Shown: positions 1 to 6,200 of the stretch, piece after piece | Numbering within the stretch: the stretch's first letter is position 1 | How the letters are laid out: every line of letters starts with the position of its first letter | Assembly (NCBI GenBank): GCA_007131465.1 | Contig: SLQN01000021.1 | Coordinates: 1-6,200, forward strand | Direction of reading: 5' to 3' | Source: Paracoccaceae bacterium | GTDB taxonomy: Bacteria; Pseudomonadota; Alphaproteobacteria; Rhodobacterales; Rhodobacteraceae | Length of the DNA stretch: 6,200 bases | The notes under the pieces: generated by a model | What the model was told of the DNA's origin: nothing | The model's input: the letters and a program-made list of their open reading frames with translations, nothing else | Databases searched by the model: none | Program-made: the position numbers and the translations under genes

Positions 1-340
1 CCACGGGCACGCGGTAGTAACAGCGGTCCTGCTCCTTGACGCCCGGCCCCGCCAGCGTCACCAGCTTGTCGGCGGGATAGCGCCCCGTCAGGAAAAGCCG
101 GCCCATGCGGATGACGTCCACCGCCTTGACAGTCCAGACCTGGTCGGTCGGCTGCATAGGATCCACGTGATGAATGTGCACACTGGTATTGCCGGCGGGG
201 TGGGGGCCTGTAAAACGATGGATCTCCACGCGTTCCCCCGCGGTTATGGCGGCCGCTTCGTCCGTTGCGGACGTTCCCGTGCAAAAATGAACCGTGCCCG
301 AGGTCAAACGGGTCATCAGGTCCAGACCGGCCTGCAAGGC
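1..340 (-). pseudogene. nqrA: NqrA-like internal fragment (Na+-translocating NADH:quinone reductase subunit A), fused in frame to tamB
   Basis: NqrA is a cytoplasm-facing subunit of the six-subunit Na+-pumping NADH:quinone oxidoreductase. Read on the minus strand, this segment gives QAGLDLMTRLTSGTVHFCTG, then RFTGPHPAGNTSVHIHH, then DVIRMGRLFLTG and LAGPGVKEQ. These match, in the same order and spacing, the NqrA blocks I recall from Vibrio (AGLDIL, LTEGKVYVC, GPHPAG, H.H, DVI..GKLFLTG, LAGP.V). The segment corresponds roughly to residues 175-290 of a ~445-residue NqrA. The NqrA N-terminus (~175 residues) is absent, no start codon or ribosome-binding site of its own is evident, and the reading frame is that of tamB. 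The C-terminal part may continue beyond the window. The identity is strong; the label pseudogene is inference, because a chimeric assembly join would explain it equally well. The right boundary is uncertain by about 10-15 bases. Confidence 0.85.
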
Positions 341-2899
341 CTCGGAAATGCTGCCTGTGACACGCGCCGCCGCCGCGGCAGGCCCGGTCAGCGCGAAGTC
401 CAGCGCATAGGCGCTGCCCGTGTCGCGCGCCGTGCCCGAAACCGTGACAGCGCCGGGGATACCCGGCACAAGGGCGGCCAGATTGTTCAGCCGCGCATCC
501 AGCGTCAGCGCAGGGCGGCCGTTGTCCAGCCCGCCCGTGACTGTAGCCGTCACCTGCGGCCCGGTCAGCGAAAGGTTCTCCAACAGCACCGCGTCGGGGC
601 TTTGCAGCAAGGCCGCACTCAACCGGTGGGTTCCGGCAAGCAGCCCGTCCGCTGTCGGGTTGCCAAGGCGCAGGCCGCTGGCCTCGGCCTCCAGCGTGAC
701 GCGGCGGTCATCACCGTCCTCGCGCAGGCGCGCCTCGGCCACGATCCGGCCGTCAAAACCGGGGCGCAGGGCCGCAAGACTGGGCAGGACCGTGCGCAGG
801 TCCACCCGTGACGCCCCCACTTCAAGCCGCCCCTCTGCGGTGGCCTGCACGGCACTGTTTTCCACAGTCAATGTGGTCAGGTCCAGCGCCTGCCCGTCGC
901 GCTGACCTTCGAAAGACAGCCGCGTTTCGCCCCGGAGCAGGCGGTTCGCATCCTCCTGCCCGACTGTCAGATCGCGCGCCAAAGCCTCGACCGTCAGCCG
1001 CTCTGCCTCGCGCGGGCCTTGCAGGGCAAGCGTTGCATCTATCGCGCCGCCAAAGGCCCCGCCCAGCACCGACAAATCCGAAAAATCGATCTCGCCGCGC
1101 AGATCAACCGTTTCAGGCGTTAACTGCCCGCCCAGATCGGCGCGCAGCGTCCGCGCAGTCGCTTCAAGCCTGCGCAGGGTGATGTTGCCATCGGCCCCGC
1201 GCGCATCCAGCGTGATCTGGCTGCGCCCGGCCAGCAGCAGGTCCAGTTCGGTCTGGTCCAGCGTCAGGTTCTGCCCCGAAACTTCGGCAGCCACCATGAA
1301 ACGGTCCTGCTCAGGCCCGAGGGTCGCATCCACCTGCGCCTCCACAGCGCCCGAGAGCGGACGCCCGGCCAGTGTGGACAGGCGCGACACGTCGCGGAAC
1401 TGTGCCTGCGCATTCGCGAACACCACGCCGTCCTCCAGACGCGCACGCCCGTTAAGCGCGTAGTCGCGCCCGTCAAGCTGGAACCCTGGCAGCAGAAGCG
1501 GGCGATCCTCGCGCCAGATGACAGCGAGCGAGCCAGAGACCGCAGGCCCCAGCGCCTCGGCAAGGCCGGGATCAGCGGCCGACAGCCCCAGCGCCGTGAA
1601 ATCGATCAGCGCGTCGATCACGTCGATATCTTCGGCAAACCCGTCCGAGGTGATCCGCCCAAGCCCGTTCACGAACAGGCTTTCCACCTGAAAATCATCA
1701 TTGTCGAAGCCCAGAAGGTCCAGCGTCAGATCCCAGTCCTCGGATACCGAGGCATCGAAGACCAGCCGCAATTCCGCCGAATCGATGCTTGTCCGCCCGC
1801 CCGGCACAGGTAACAGCACGCGCGAGCCATCGCGCGAGGCGACTTCGCCGCGCAGGTCGATGACTTCGGGCAGGCCATCGGGGCCGATTGCCATCCGCCC
1901 GCGCAGGCCCAGTTTCTCGGTGCGGATCGACAGGTCATCCAGCGACAACGCACCATCCTCGAACCGGCGGGCCTGCGTGCTCAACTGGCTGTCAGACCCG
2001 AAGAACGGATGAAACTCTTCGCCCAGCAGGGGCCGCAGGTCGCCGCCCAGATCCAGCTTTACGGCCTGAGCCACCCCCGGCAGGGCCGTCTGCAACTCGA
2101 ACGTGCCTTCCACCCTGGGCTGCCCGTCCGTGGCAAGCGCGATATCGGCGGTGAAATTCTCGATCAGGCCTTCGCCCTGCACTGTCAGGGCGGCGGCAGG
2201 CAATCCGGGGATATCCAGCAGGCTGACTGCCAACCCGCCCGGCGCTTCCTCCACGCTCAGATCCAGCCCGAGGATGCGCGTGGCATTGGAAAATGCGGCA
2301 TCCAGCCGGAATTGCCCGTCCAGATCGTCAATACGGTCGATCTGAAGCCGCGCCGCCCCTTGGCCATCAGCCAGCGAGGCAGACCCGCTGACCCGCGCGC
2401 GCAACTCCTCACCCAGCAAAGCCTCGCCCAGCACCACTTCGCCCACTTCAAGCTCGTTGAGCTGGACTGATACCGGCAGTTCCGGCAATTCGAAACTGGG
2501 CATGCTGAAAAGTTCACCACCTTCGCTTTCGCCACCTTCGGGCGCGCGCAGGATGGTGACCCGGCCCGCAGAGATTTCGGCAATCTCGATCCGGCGCTGA
2601 AACAGGGCGGACCGGTTCCATTGCATGGCCGCATCCTCGATCAGCAACCAGACCCCTGCGTCATCGGAAATGAACATCTGCTCGAATGTCGCGCGGGACG
2701 ATAGCGCGCCGCGAAACCCGACAATGCGCACATCGCGGCCCCGTTCGGACAGGTTTTCCTGCAACAGGCGCGTGATATAGCCGACATCGCTTTCATTGGC
2801 CTCGGGCAGCAGGTCGTCAAGACCCTGCGCCTGCCCCAGCGATGCCAGCATCAGAAAGCTGGCGACACACCAGCCAAGGAAATTGCGCAAACCCACCAT
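1..2899 (-). CDS. tamB: TamB (translocation/assembly module, inner-membrane subunit), 3' end replaced by an NqrA-like segment
   Basis: TamB is a long protein anchored in the inner membrane that spans the periplasm and works with TamA in outer-membrane biogenesis (autotransporter assembly and phospholipid transport). The frame was read codon by codon and is open from ATG at 2899 to the left edge: 966 codons with no stop. Residues 1-26 form a hydrophobic anchor or signal ending near LGQAQG. Typical TamB N-terminal features follow, including a WNRSAL stretch near residue 94 and an acidic linker near 118-128. After that come hundreds of residues of alternating short beta-strands (patterns such as LDLRGEV and ATVTGGLDNG), as expected for the beta-taco body. 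The start overlaps the tamA stop by one base (TGATG), and no strong ribosome-binding site is visible, which suggests translational coupling. From about residue 850 the protein is no longer TamB but matches NqrA, so the C-terminal DUF490 (TamB) domain that contacts TamA is missing or incomplete. The TamB identity is firm; whether this is a functional gene is doubtful. Confidence 0.88.
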   Translation of the reverse strand, partial: MVGLRNFLGWCVASFLMLASLGQAQGLDDLLPEANESDVGYITRLLQENLSERGRDVRIVGFRGALSSRATFEQMFISDDAGVWLLIEDAAMQWNRSALFQRRIEIAEISAGRVTILRAPEGGESEGGELFSMPSFELPELPVSVQLNELEVGEVVLGEALLGEELRARVSGSASLADGQGAARLQIDRIDDLDGQFRLDAAFSNATRILGLDLSVEEAPGGLAVSLLDIPGLPAAALTVQGEGLIENFTADIALATDGQPRVEGTFELQTALPGVAQAVKLDLGGDLRPLLGEEFHPFFGSDSQLSTQARRFEDGALSLDDLSIRTEKLGLRGRMAIGPDGLPEVIDLRGEVASRDGSRVLLPVPGGRTSIDSAELRLVFDASVSEDWDLTLDLLGFDNDDFQVESLFVNGLGRITSDGFAEDIDVIDALIDFTALGLSAADPGLAEALGPAVSGSLAVIWREDRPLLLPGFQLDGRDYALNGRARLEDGVVFANAQAQFRDVSRLSTLAGRPLSGAVEAQVDATLGPEQDRFMVAAEVSGQNLTLDQTELDLLLAGRSQITLDARGADGNITLRRLEATARTLRADLGGQLTPETVDLRGEIDFSDLSVLGGAFGGAIDATLALQGPREAERLTVEALARDLTVGQEDANRLLRGETRLSFEGQRDGQALDLTTLTVENSAVQATAEGRLEVGASRVDLRTVLPSLAALRPGFDGRIVAEARLREDGDDRRVTLEAEASGLRLGNPTADGLLAGTHRLSAALLQSPDAVLLENLSLTGPQVTATVTGGLDNGRPALTLDARLNNLAALVPGIPGAVTVSGTARDTGSAYALDFALTGPAAAAARVTGSISEALQAGLDLMTRLTSGTVHFCTGTSATDEAAAITAGERVEIHRFTGPHPAGNTSVHIHHVDPMQPTDQVWTVKAVDVIRMGRLFLTGRYPADKLVTLAGPGVKEQDRCYYRVPV
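327..350. other. TamB/NqrA junction
   Basis: On the minus strand, TamB-like protein ends around VTGSISE (codons about 361-341) and NqrA-like protein begins around EALQAGLDLM (from about 343 down). The exact breakpoint cannot be fixed by eye, because a few residues could belong to either side. The spot contains a small inverted repeat, GGCCT-GCA-AGGCC, at 329-341. No insertion-sequence end, target duplication or tRNA is visible beside it. The junction keeps both strand and frame. Confidence 0.7.
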
Positions 2900-2901
2900 C
2901 A
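2897..2901 (-). promoter_or_regulatory. tamA stop / tamB start overlap (TGATG)
   Basis: The minus strand reads CTTCTGATGGTG. TGA ends tamA and ATG begins tamB, sharing the A at 2899. No good Shine-Dalgarno precedes this ATG (GGGCAAGCCTTCTG), so tamB translation probably depends on ribosomes finishing tamA. This fits the two proteins acting as one complex. Confidence 0.85.
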
Positions 2902-4713
2902 GAAGGCTTGCCCGATTCCGAGGTAAAGCTGCACCCCGCGCCCTGTCGTGCCGCCGACGGGAAAGCCCAGATCGACCCGCAGCGGGCCGACCGGCGTGTC
3001 ATAGCGCACGCCCATGCCCGCGCCTGCATGCCAGTCCGATGCGCCCGAAAACGTCCCTTCCGACACATATCCTGCGTCCACAAAGCCCACCAGACCGATG
3101 TTTTCTGTCGCGCGGACGCGCGCTTCGGTCGAAACGGCGGCAAACCCGCGCCCGCCCGAGCGGATGCCGCCCGATGTCACTCCGAGTGACCGGAACGGCT
3201 GACCGCGCACGGTTCCACCACCGCCGGAGTAGAACAACAGATCCCGCGGTGTGCGCTGCAAACCCGCGGCAAGGATCGCCCCGGCCTGCACACGCCCCGC
3301 CAGAACGATACCGTCCTGTGCCCCGACGCCCCGATAGGCGCGCAGATCGGCCGTGACGCGCGCACCGCTATCCGTGCCGCTGAGGCCCAGAAACGGCATG
3401 ACTTCGCCTTCCGCAAAGAACCCGCGCGTCGGTGCACGATCGTCGTCGCGGCGATCCCATGTCGCGCCCAGCGGCAACAGCAGCAACTGGAAATCCTCGC
3501 GCTGCGTCAGGCCCGGCCCGAAATCAGACCGCTCCAGCAGCAGCCCGACCCCGCCTCTCAGGGTCAATTCGTCGCTGTAGCGATGTTCCAGCCCGGCATC
3601 GACCCGGAACCGCAGCGCCTCGAAATCGCGGTCGCGTTCGGTTTCGACGAAGGCGCCAAGGTTCAGCGTCGTGTCGGGCGTGAAGGTCGCGGGGCGCGAA
3701 AATTCCGTGGCAAGGCGATAGTCTATCTTGCCCTGCCGCGCGCCAAGCCCGGACACCATCCCCTCGACGCGAAACCGCTCGGCCCCGCCCAGAAGGTTGC
3801 GGTGCAGCCAGAAACCGGTCAGCTTGGCCCCGGCCTCGGTATCGTATTCCACCGAGGCCCCGATCCGGCGCAACGGTGCCTCAACCACCGAAGCGTTGAT
3901 ATCAAGCGTGCCGTCGGGGTTGTCGTCTTCCGCCTCGCGCAGCGACACGGAGGCAAAAGTGCCCGTGCGCCGCAACCGTTCGGCGGCGCGTTGCAGGTCG
4001 CGGGGCGAAAACACCTCGCCTTCGGGTAGCCCTGCGATTGCGACAATCCGTTCAGGGCGGGTGCGTTGTTGCCCGTCAGGGCGCAGCGCACCGAAGCGCA
4101 GGCGCGGGCCGGGCGCGATCTGGACTGCGACATCCAATGCGCCGGGGGGCTGGCGGGCGGTGATCTGCGGGTCTAGCGGCGCGGCGCGCGCATGGCCCTC
4201 ATCGCGCCAGCCATCCACGGCATCACCGGTGGCATCGCGGATCACGGTGCTGCGCGCGGTCTCGCCCGGCGCGAAACCCTCGGGCAATTCGGTGCCCTGC
4301 GCCAGCGGCCCCAGTTCGGTGCGCCCGAAGACATAGGCGGGCCCCGAGACAAGCCGCAATTCGATATTCCGGATCGTGGCAGGCGGGTTGAGCGGCGAGA
4401 TATCCGCCGCCTCGCGCCCGTCGATGCGCACCGAAATTTCGGGCGCGTAGAACCCGGCTTCGTAAAACACCCCGATCAAATGGCCATATTCCGCGCGCGC
4501 GATGGTAAACACTTCAAGCCCATCGGTGACGCCTTCGTCACGGGCTGCCTGCAACAGAGATGCGCGCGTCAGCGCTGTTCGCAGGGCGCTGTCGCCACCT
4601 TCGACGACAATATCAAGCTGATCAAAGGCTTGCGCGGGCATCGCGGACAGGATAGCTATGCCGAGAACCGCCATCTGCATCCGCCGCGCGCCTGTCTGAC
4701 GGAAATTCTTCAT
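2899..4713 (-). CDS. tamA: TamA, outer-membrane Omp85-family subunit of the translocation/assembly module
   Basis: TamA is the outer-membrane beta-barrel partner of TamB and a relative of BamA. The chosen start at 4713 gives 604 residues. It is preceded by an AAGGAAG ribosome-binding site about 8 nt upstream and opens directly with a signal peptide ([13 protein letters not shown], a hydrophobic core, then MPAQA) with likely cleavage after residue 29. An in-frame ATG at 4752 would add 13 residues ahead of the signal peptide and is less likely. Residues ~30-275 form the periplasmic POTRA region, with three domains inferred, including [20 protein letters not shown] in the last. Residues ~285-604 are the Omp85 barrel. 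Residues 502-504 are the VRG motif of loop 6 ([14 protein letters not shown]). Near 574-588 is [15 protein letters not shown], and the protein ends in aromatic Phe (LYLGIGQAF), the usual outer-membrane beta-signal. Length and order fit alphaproteobacterial TamA. The gene looks intact, and its stop overlaps the tamB start. Confidence 0.95.
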   Translation of the reverse strand: MKNFRQTGARRMQMAVLGIAILSAMPAQAFDQLDIVVEGGDSALRTALTRASLLQAARDEGVTDGLEVFTIARAEYGHLIGVFYEAGFYAPEISVRIDGREAADISPLNPPATIRNIELRLVSGPAYVFGRTELGPLAQGTELPEGFAPGETARSTVIRDATGDAVDGWRDEGHARAAPLDPQITARQPPGALDVAVQIAPGPRLRFGALRPDGQQRTRPERIVAIAGLPEGEVFSPRDLQRAAERLRRTGTFASVSLREAEDDNPDGTLDINASVVEAPLRRIGASVEYDTEAGAKLTGFWLHRNLLGGAERFRVEGMVSGLGARQGKIDYRLATEFSRPATFTPDTTLNLGAFVETERDRDFEALRFRVDAGLEHRYSDELTLRGGVGLLLERSDFGPGLTQREDFQLLLLPLGATWDRRDDDRAPTRGFFAEGEVMPFLGLSGTDSGARVTADLRAYRGVGAQDGIVLAGRVQAGAILAAGLQRTPRDLLFYSGGGGTVRGQPFRSLGVTSGGIRSGGRGFAAVSTEARVRATENIGLVGFVDAGYVSEGTFSGASDWHAGAGMGVRYDTPVGPLRVDLGFPVGGTTGRGVQLYLGIGQAF

Positions 4714-4719
4714 GAAGAA

Positions 4720-4726
4720 TCTTCCT
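4720..4726 (-). promoter_or_regulatory. tamA ribosome-binding site
   Basis: The minus strand reads AAGGAAG a short distance before ATG at 4713 (AAGGAAGATTCTTCATG). This supports the start at 4713 over the upstream in-frame ATG at 4752. The exact edges are approximate to a few bases. Confidence 0.65.
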
Positions 4727-4784
4727 TGCACTGCGCATTCACTGTTCGTCATCCGATCAAGTTTTGCAGATCACGCTACAGCCT

Positions 4785-4867
4785 ACAAGTCGAAAGGCCA
4801 CGACGGCTTGTGTTCCGGCAAGATGACGCAGGACACGCCCGCCTTGTCAGCGCCCGGTCCGGGTGCT
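4785..4867 (+). promoter_or_regulatory. Candidate structured leader of ahcY (three stem-loops)
   Basis: On the ahcY sense strand three stems follow each other. First, ACAAGTCG at 4785-4792 pairs with CGGCTTGT at 4804-4811 (8 bp, one G-U). Second, GGCAAG at 4817-4822 pairs with CTTGTC at 4843-4848 (6 bp, one G-U). Third, AGCGCCCG at 4849-4856 pairs with CGGGTGCT at 4860-4867 (8 bp, one G-U, 3-nt loop). None is followed by a T-run, so a simple intrinsic terminator is unlikely. Whether the transcript includes this DNA is unknown, since the transcription start was not identified. GC-rich DNA folds readily, so confidence is low. Confidence 0.3.
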
Positions 4868-4894
4868 AAGTCGCCAACTGAAATTTGCAGATAT

Positions 4895-4901
4895 AGGGAA
4901 G
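4895..4901 (+). promoter_or_regulatory. ahcY ribosome-binding site
   Basis: AGGGAAG lies 8 nt before the ATG at 4910, a normal spacing. A second GGAAG directly abuts the ATG (4905-4909) and is too close to serve. This supports 4910 as the ahcY start. Confidence 0.7.
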
Positions 4902-4909
4902 CCCGGAAG

Positions 4910-6200
4910 ATGGCATTCGACCATAGTATCAAGGATATCGCGCAGGCCGAATTCGGCCGCAAGGAAATTGACATTGCCGAAACCGAAATGCCGGGGCTGA
5001 TGGCGCTGCGGGAAGAATACGGTGCCAGCCAGCCGCTGAAGGGCGCGCGCATCGCCGGATCATTGCACATGACGATCCAGACCGCCGTCCTGATCGAGAC
5101 GCTGCGCGCACTGGGCGCGGATGTGCGCTGGGCGTCGTGCAACATCTATTCCACACAGGATCATGCCGCTGCCGCCATTGCCGCAGGCGGCACGCCGGTC
5201 TTCGCCATCAAGGGCGAGACGCTGGAAGATTACTGGACTTATACCGACCAGATATTCCAATTTCCCGAAGGCGCGAACATGATCCTCGATGATGGTGGCG
5301 ATGCGACCATGTATATCCTGATCGGCGCGCGGGTCGAGGCGGGCGAGACCGACCTGATCGCCGTTCCAACCAGCGAGGAAGAGGAATACCTGTTCGCCCA
5401 GATCCGCAAGCGGCTGGCAGAAACACCGGGCTTCTTCGCCCGCCAGCGTGACCTGATCCAGGGCGTGTCCGAAGAAACCACGACCGGCGTTCACCGCCTG
5501 TACGAATTGCACAAGAAGGGCCTGCTGCCCTTCCCGGCAATCAACGTCAATGACTCTGTCACCAAGTCGAAATTCGACAACAAATATGGCTGCAAGGAGT
5601 CACTGGTCGATGGCATCCGCCGCGCGACCGACACGATGATGGCGGGCAAGGTCGCGGTTGTCTGTGGCTATGGCGATGTGGGCAAGGGCTCTGCCGCGTC
5701 GCTGAAAGGCGCGGGCGCGCGCGTGATCGTGACCGAGATCGACCCGATCTGCGCGCTTCAGGCCGCGATGGACGGCTTTCAGGTGACGACGCTGGAAGAT
5801 GTGGTCAAGACCGCCGATATCTTCATCACCACCACCGGCAACAAGGACGTCATCCGCATCGAGCATATGCGCGAGATGAAAGACATGGCGATTGTCGGCA
5901 ATATCGGCCATTTCGACAATGAAATTCAGGTGGCGGCCCTGAAGAACCACAAATGGACCAATATCAAGGATCAGGTGGACATGATCGAGATGCCCTCGGG
6001 CAACCGCATGATTCTGCTGTCACAGGGGCGCCTCCTGAACCTTGGAAACGCGACCGGCCATCCCAGTTTCGTAATGTCGGCCAGTTTCACCAATCAGGTG
6101 CTGGCGCAGATCGAGTTGTGGACCAAGGGCACGGAATATGCGCCGGGGGTCTATGTGCTGCCCAAGCATCTGGATGAAAAGGTCGCGCGCCTGCATCTGG
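4910..6200 (+). CDS. ahcY: S-adenosylhomocysteine hydrolase (adenosylhomocysteinase), 3' end outside window
   Basis: AhcY is a cytoplasmic NAD+-dependent enzyme that reversibly splits S-adenosylhomocysteine into homocysteine and adenosine, clearing the product inhibitor of methyltransferases in the activated methyl cycle. The window holds 430 codons; the family's long form is about 460-470 residues, so roughly 30-40 are missing at the right edge. Visible elements in order are: substrate-domain [16 protein letters not shown] (His53); ILDDGGD near 125-131; an extra segment at about 142-185 ([20 protein letters not shown]), typical of bacterial and plant long-type enzymes; SEETTTG at 187-193; [12 protein letters not shown] with Lys219, Asp223 and Asn224 aligned to the catalytic residues of the human enzyme; the NAD-binding Rossmann turn GYGDVGKGS at 253-261; [10 protein letters not shown]; and [14 protein letters not shown]. 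All key residues are present, and the gene looks intact. It is divergent from tamAB, with no functional link implied. Confidence 0.97.
   Translation, partial: MAFDHSIKDIAQAEFGRKEIDIAETEMPGLMALREEYGASQPLKGARIAGSLHMTIQTAVLIETLRALGADVRWASCNIYSTQDHAAAAIAAGGTPVFAIKGETLEDYWTYTDQIFQFPEGANMILDDGGDATMYILIGARVEAGETDLIAVPTSEEEEYLFAQIRKRLAETPGFFARQRDLIQGVSEETTTGVHRLYELHKKGLLPFPAINVNDSVTKSKFDNKYGCKESLVDGIRRATDTMMAGKVAVVCGYGDVGKGSAASLKGAGARVIVTEIDPICALQAAMDGFQVTTLEDVVKTADIFITTTGNKDVIRIEHMREMKDMAIVGNIGHFDNEIQVAALKNHKWTNIKDQVDMIEMPSGNRMILLSQGRLLNLGNATGHPSFVMSASFTNQVLAQIELWTKGTEYAPGVYVLPKHLDEKVARLHL

Larger units (their letters stand above)
4714..4909. other. Divergent intergenic region between tamA and ahcY
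   Basis: This 196-bp gap should hold promoters for tamA (leftward) and ahcY (rightward). No convincing -35/-10 pair was found for either. TTGTCA at 4844-4849 matches a -35 well, but the hexamer 17 bp later (TAAGTC) is a poor -10. TTGCAG at 4764-4769 likewise has no good partner. The right-hand half, on the ahcY sense strand, can fold into three consecutive stem-loops. No gene is evident, although shadow frames of neighbouring genes extend into it. Confidence 0.7.

Noticed and set aside
502..504. VRGQ (rather than VRGF/Y) in the TamA loop-6 motif (position given is the protein residue; DNA about 3202-3210)
   Set aside because: The key Val-Arg-Gly core is kept, and as far as I recall Gln at the next position is ordinary in alphaproteobacterial TamA, so it was not treated as anomalous.
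167..811. A 214-residue plus-strand open frame crossing the TamB/NqrA junction
   Set aside because: It is the exact antisense of the tamB codon frame. The protein is Arg/Gln/Gly-rich and low in complexity, with no recognisable domain, as expected from GC-biased codons read backwards.
2009..2470. A 153-residue plus-strand open frame within tamB
   Set aside because: It is antisense to the continuous TamB frame, with no domain or start signal.
4752..4752. Upstream ATG as the tamA start
   Set aside because: It would put 13 polar residues before a clear signal peptide, while the ATG at 4713 has a well-spaced AAGGAAG.
4849..4867. GC-rich 8-bp hairpin considered as a rho-independent terminator
   Set aside because: It is followed by AAGTCGCC with no T-run, and it lies just upstream of ahcY rather than after a gene.
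4192..4869. A 225-residue plus-strand open frame over the 5' part of tamA and the intergenic region
   Set aside because: It is mostly antisense to tamA, which is clearly real. Its composition has no family resemblance, and no ribosome-binding site supports it.
5060..5512. A 150-residue minus-strand open frame inside ahcY
   Set aside because: It is the shadow of ahcY, whose catalytic and NAD-binding motifs are all present on the plus strand.

Overview
The window reads as chromosomal DNA of a GC-rich alphaproteobacterium, most likely of the Rhodobacterales/Roseobacter type. This rests on the strong G/C preference at third codon positions, the style of the TamA and TamB proteins, the long form of AhcY, and an NqrA-like segment. 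The assignment is inferred from protein character and was not tested against a database.

Layout. From 4713 down to the left edge, the minus strand carries tamA (4713-2899) and then tamB (from 2899). The two share one base in a TGATG stop/start overlap, so they look like one translationally coupled operon for the outer-membrane translocation and assembly module. A 196-bp divergent intergenic region (4714-4909) separates tamA from ahcY. ahcY encodes S-adenosylhomocysteine hydrolase, runs on the plus strand from 4910, and leaves the window about 30 residues before its expected end.

The striking point is at the left end. The tamB frame is open for 966 codons, from 2899 to the window edge. Its first ~850 residues are TamB-like. 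Its last ~110 residues are plainly the middle part of NqrA, a cytoplasmic subunit of the Na+-translocating NADH:quinone reductase. The switch lies near 327-350, in frame and in the sense direction, and the TamB C-terminal domain is not in the window. This is either a real deletion or recombination fusing two unrelated genes, or a chimeric assembly join. Incompatible topology (periplasmic TamB, cytoplasmic NqrA) and the missing NqrA N-terminus argue against a useful fusion protein.

The ahcY upstream region can be drawn as three consecutive stem-loops plus short complementarities to the ribosome-binding region. One 11-nt stretch resembles the core of the SAM/SAH riboswitch family as I remember it. 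This is a hypothesis only. No tRNA, rRNA, CRISPR array or insertion sequence was recognised.
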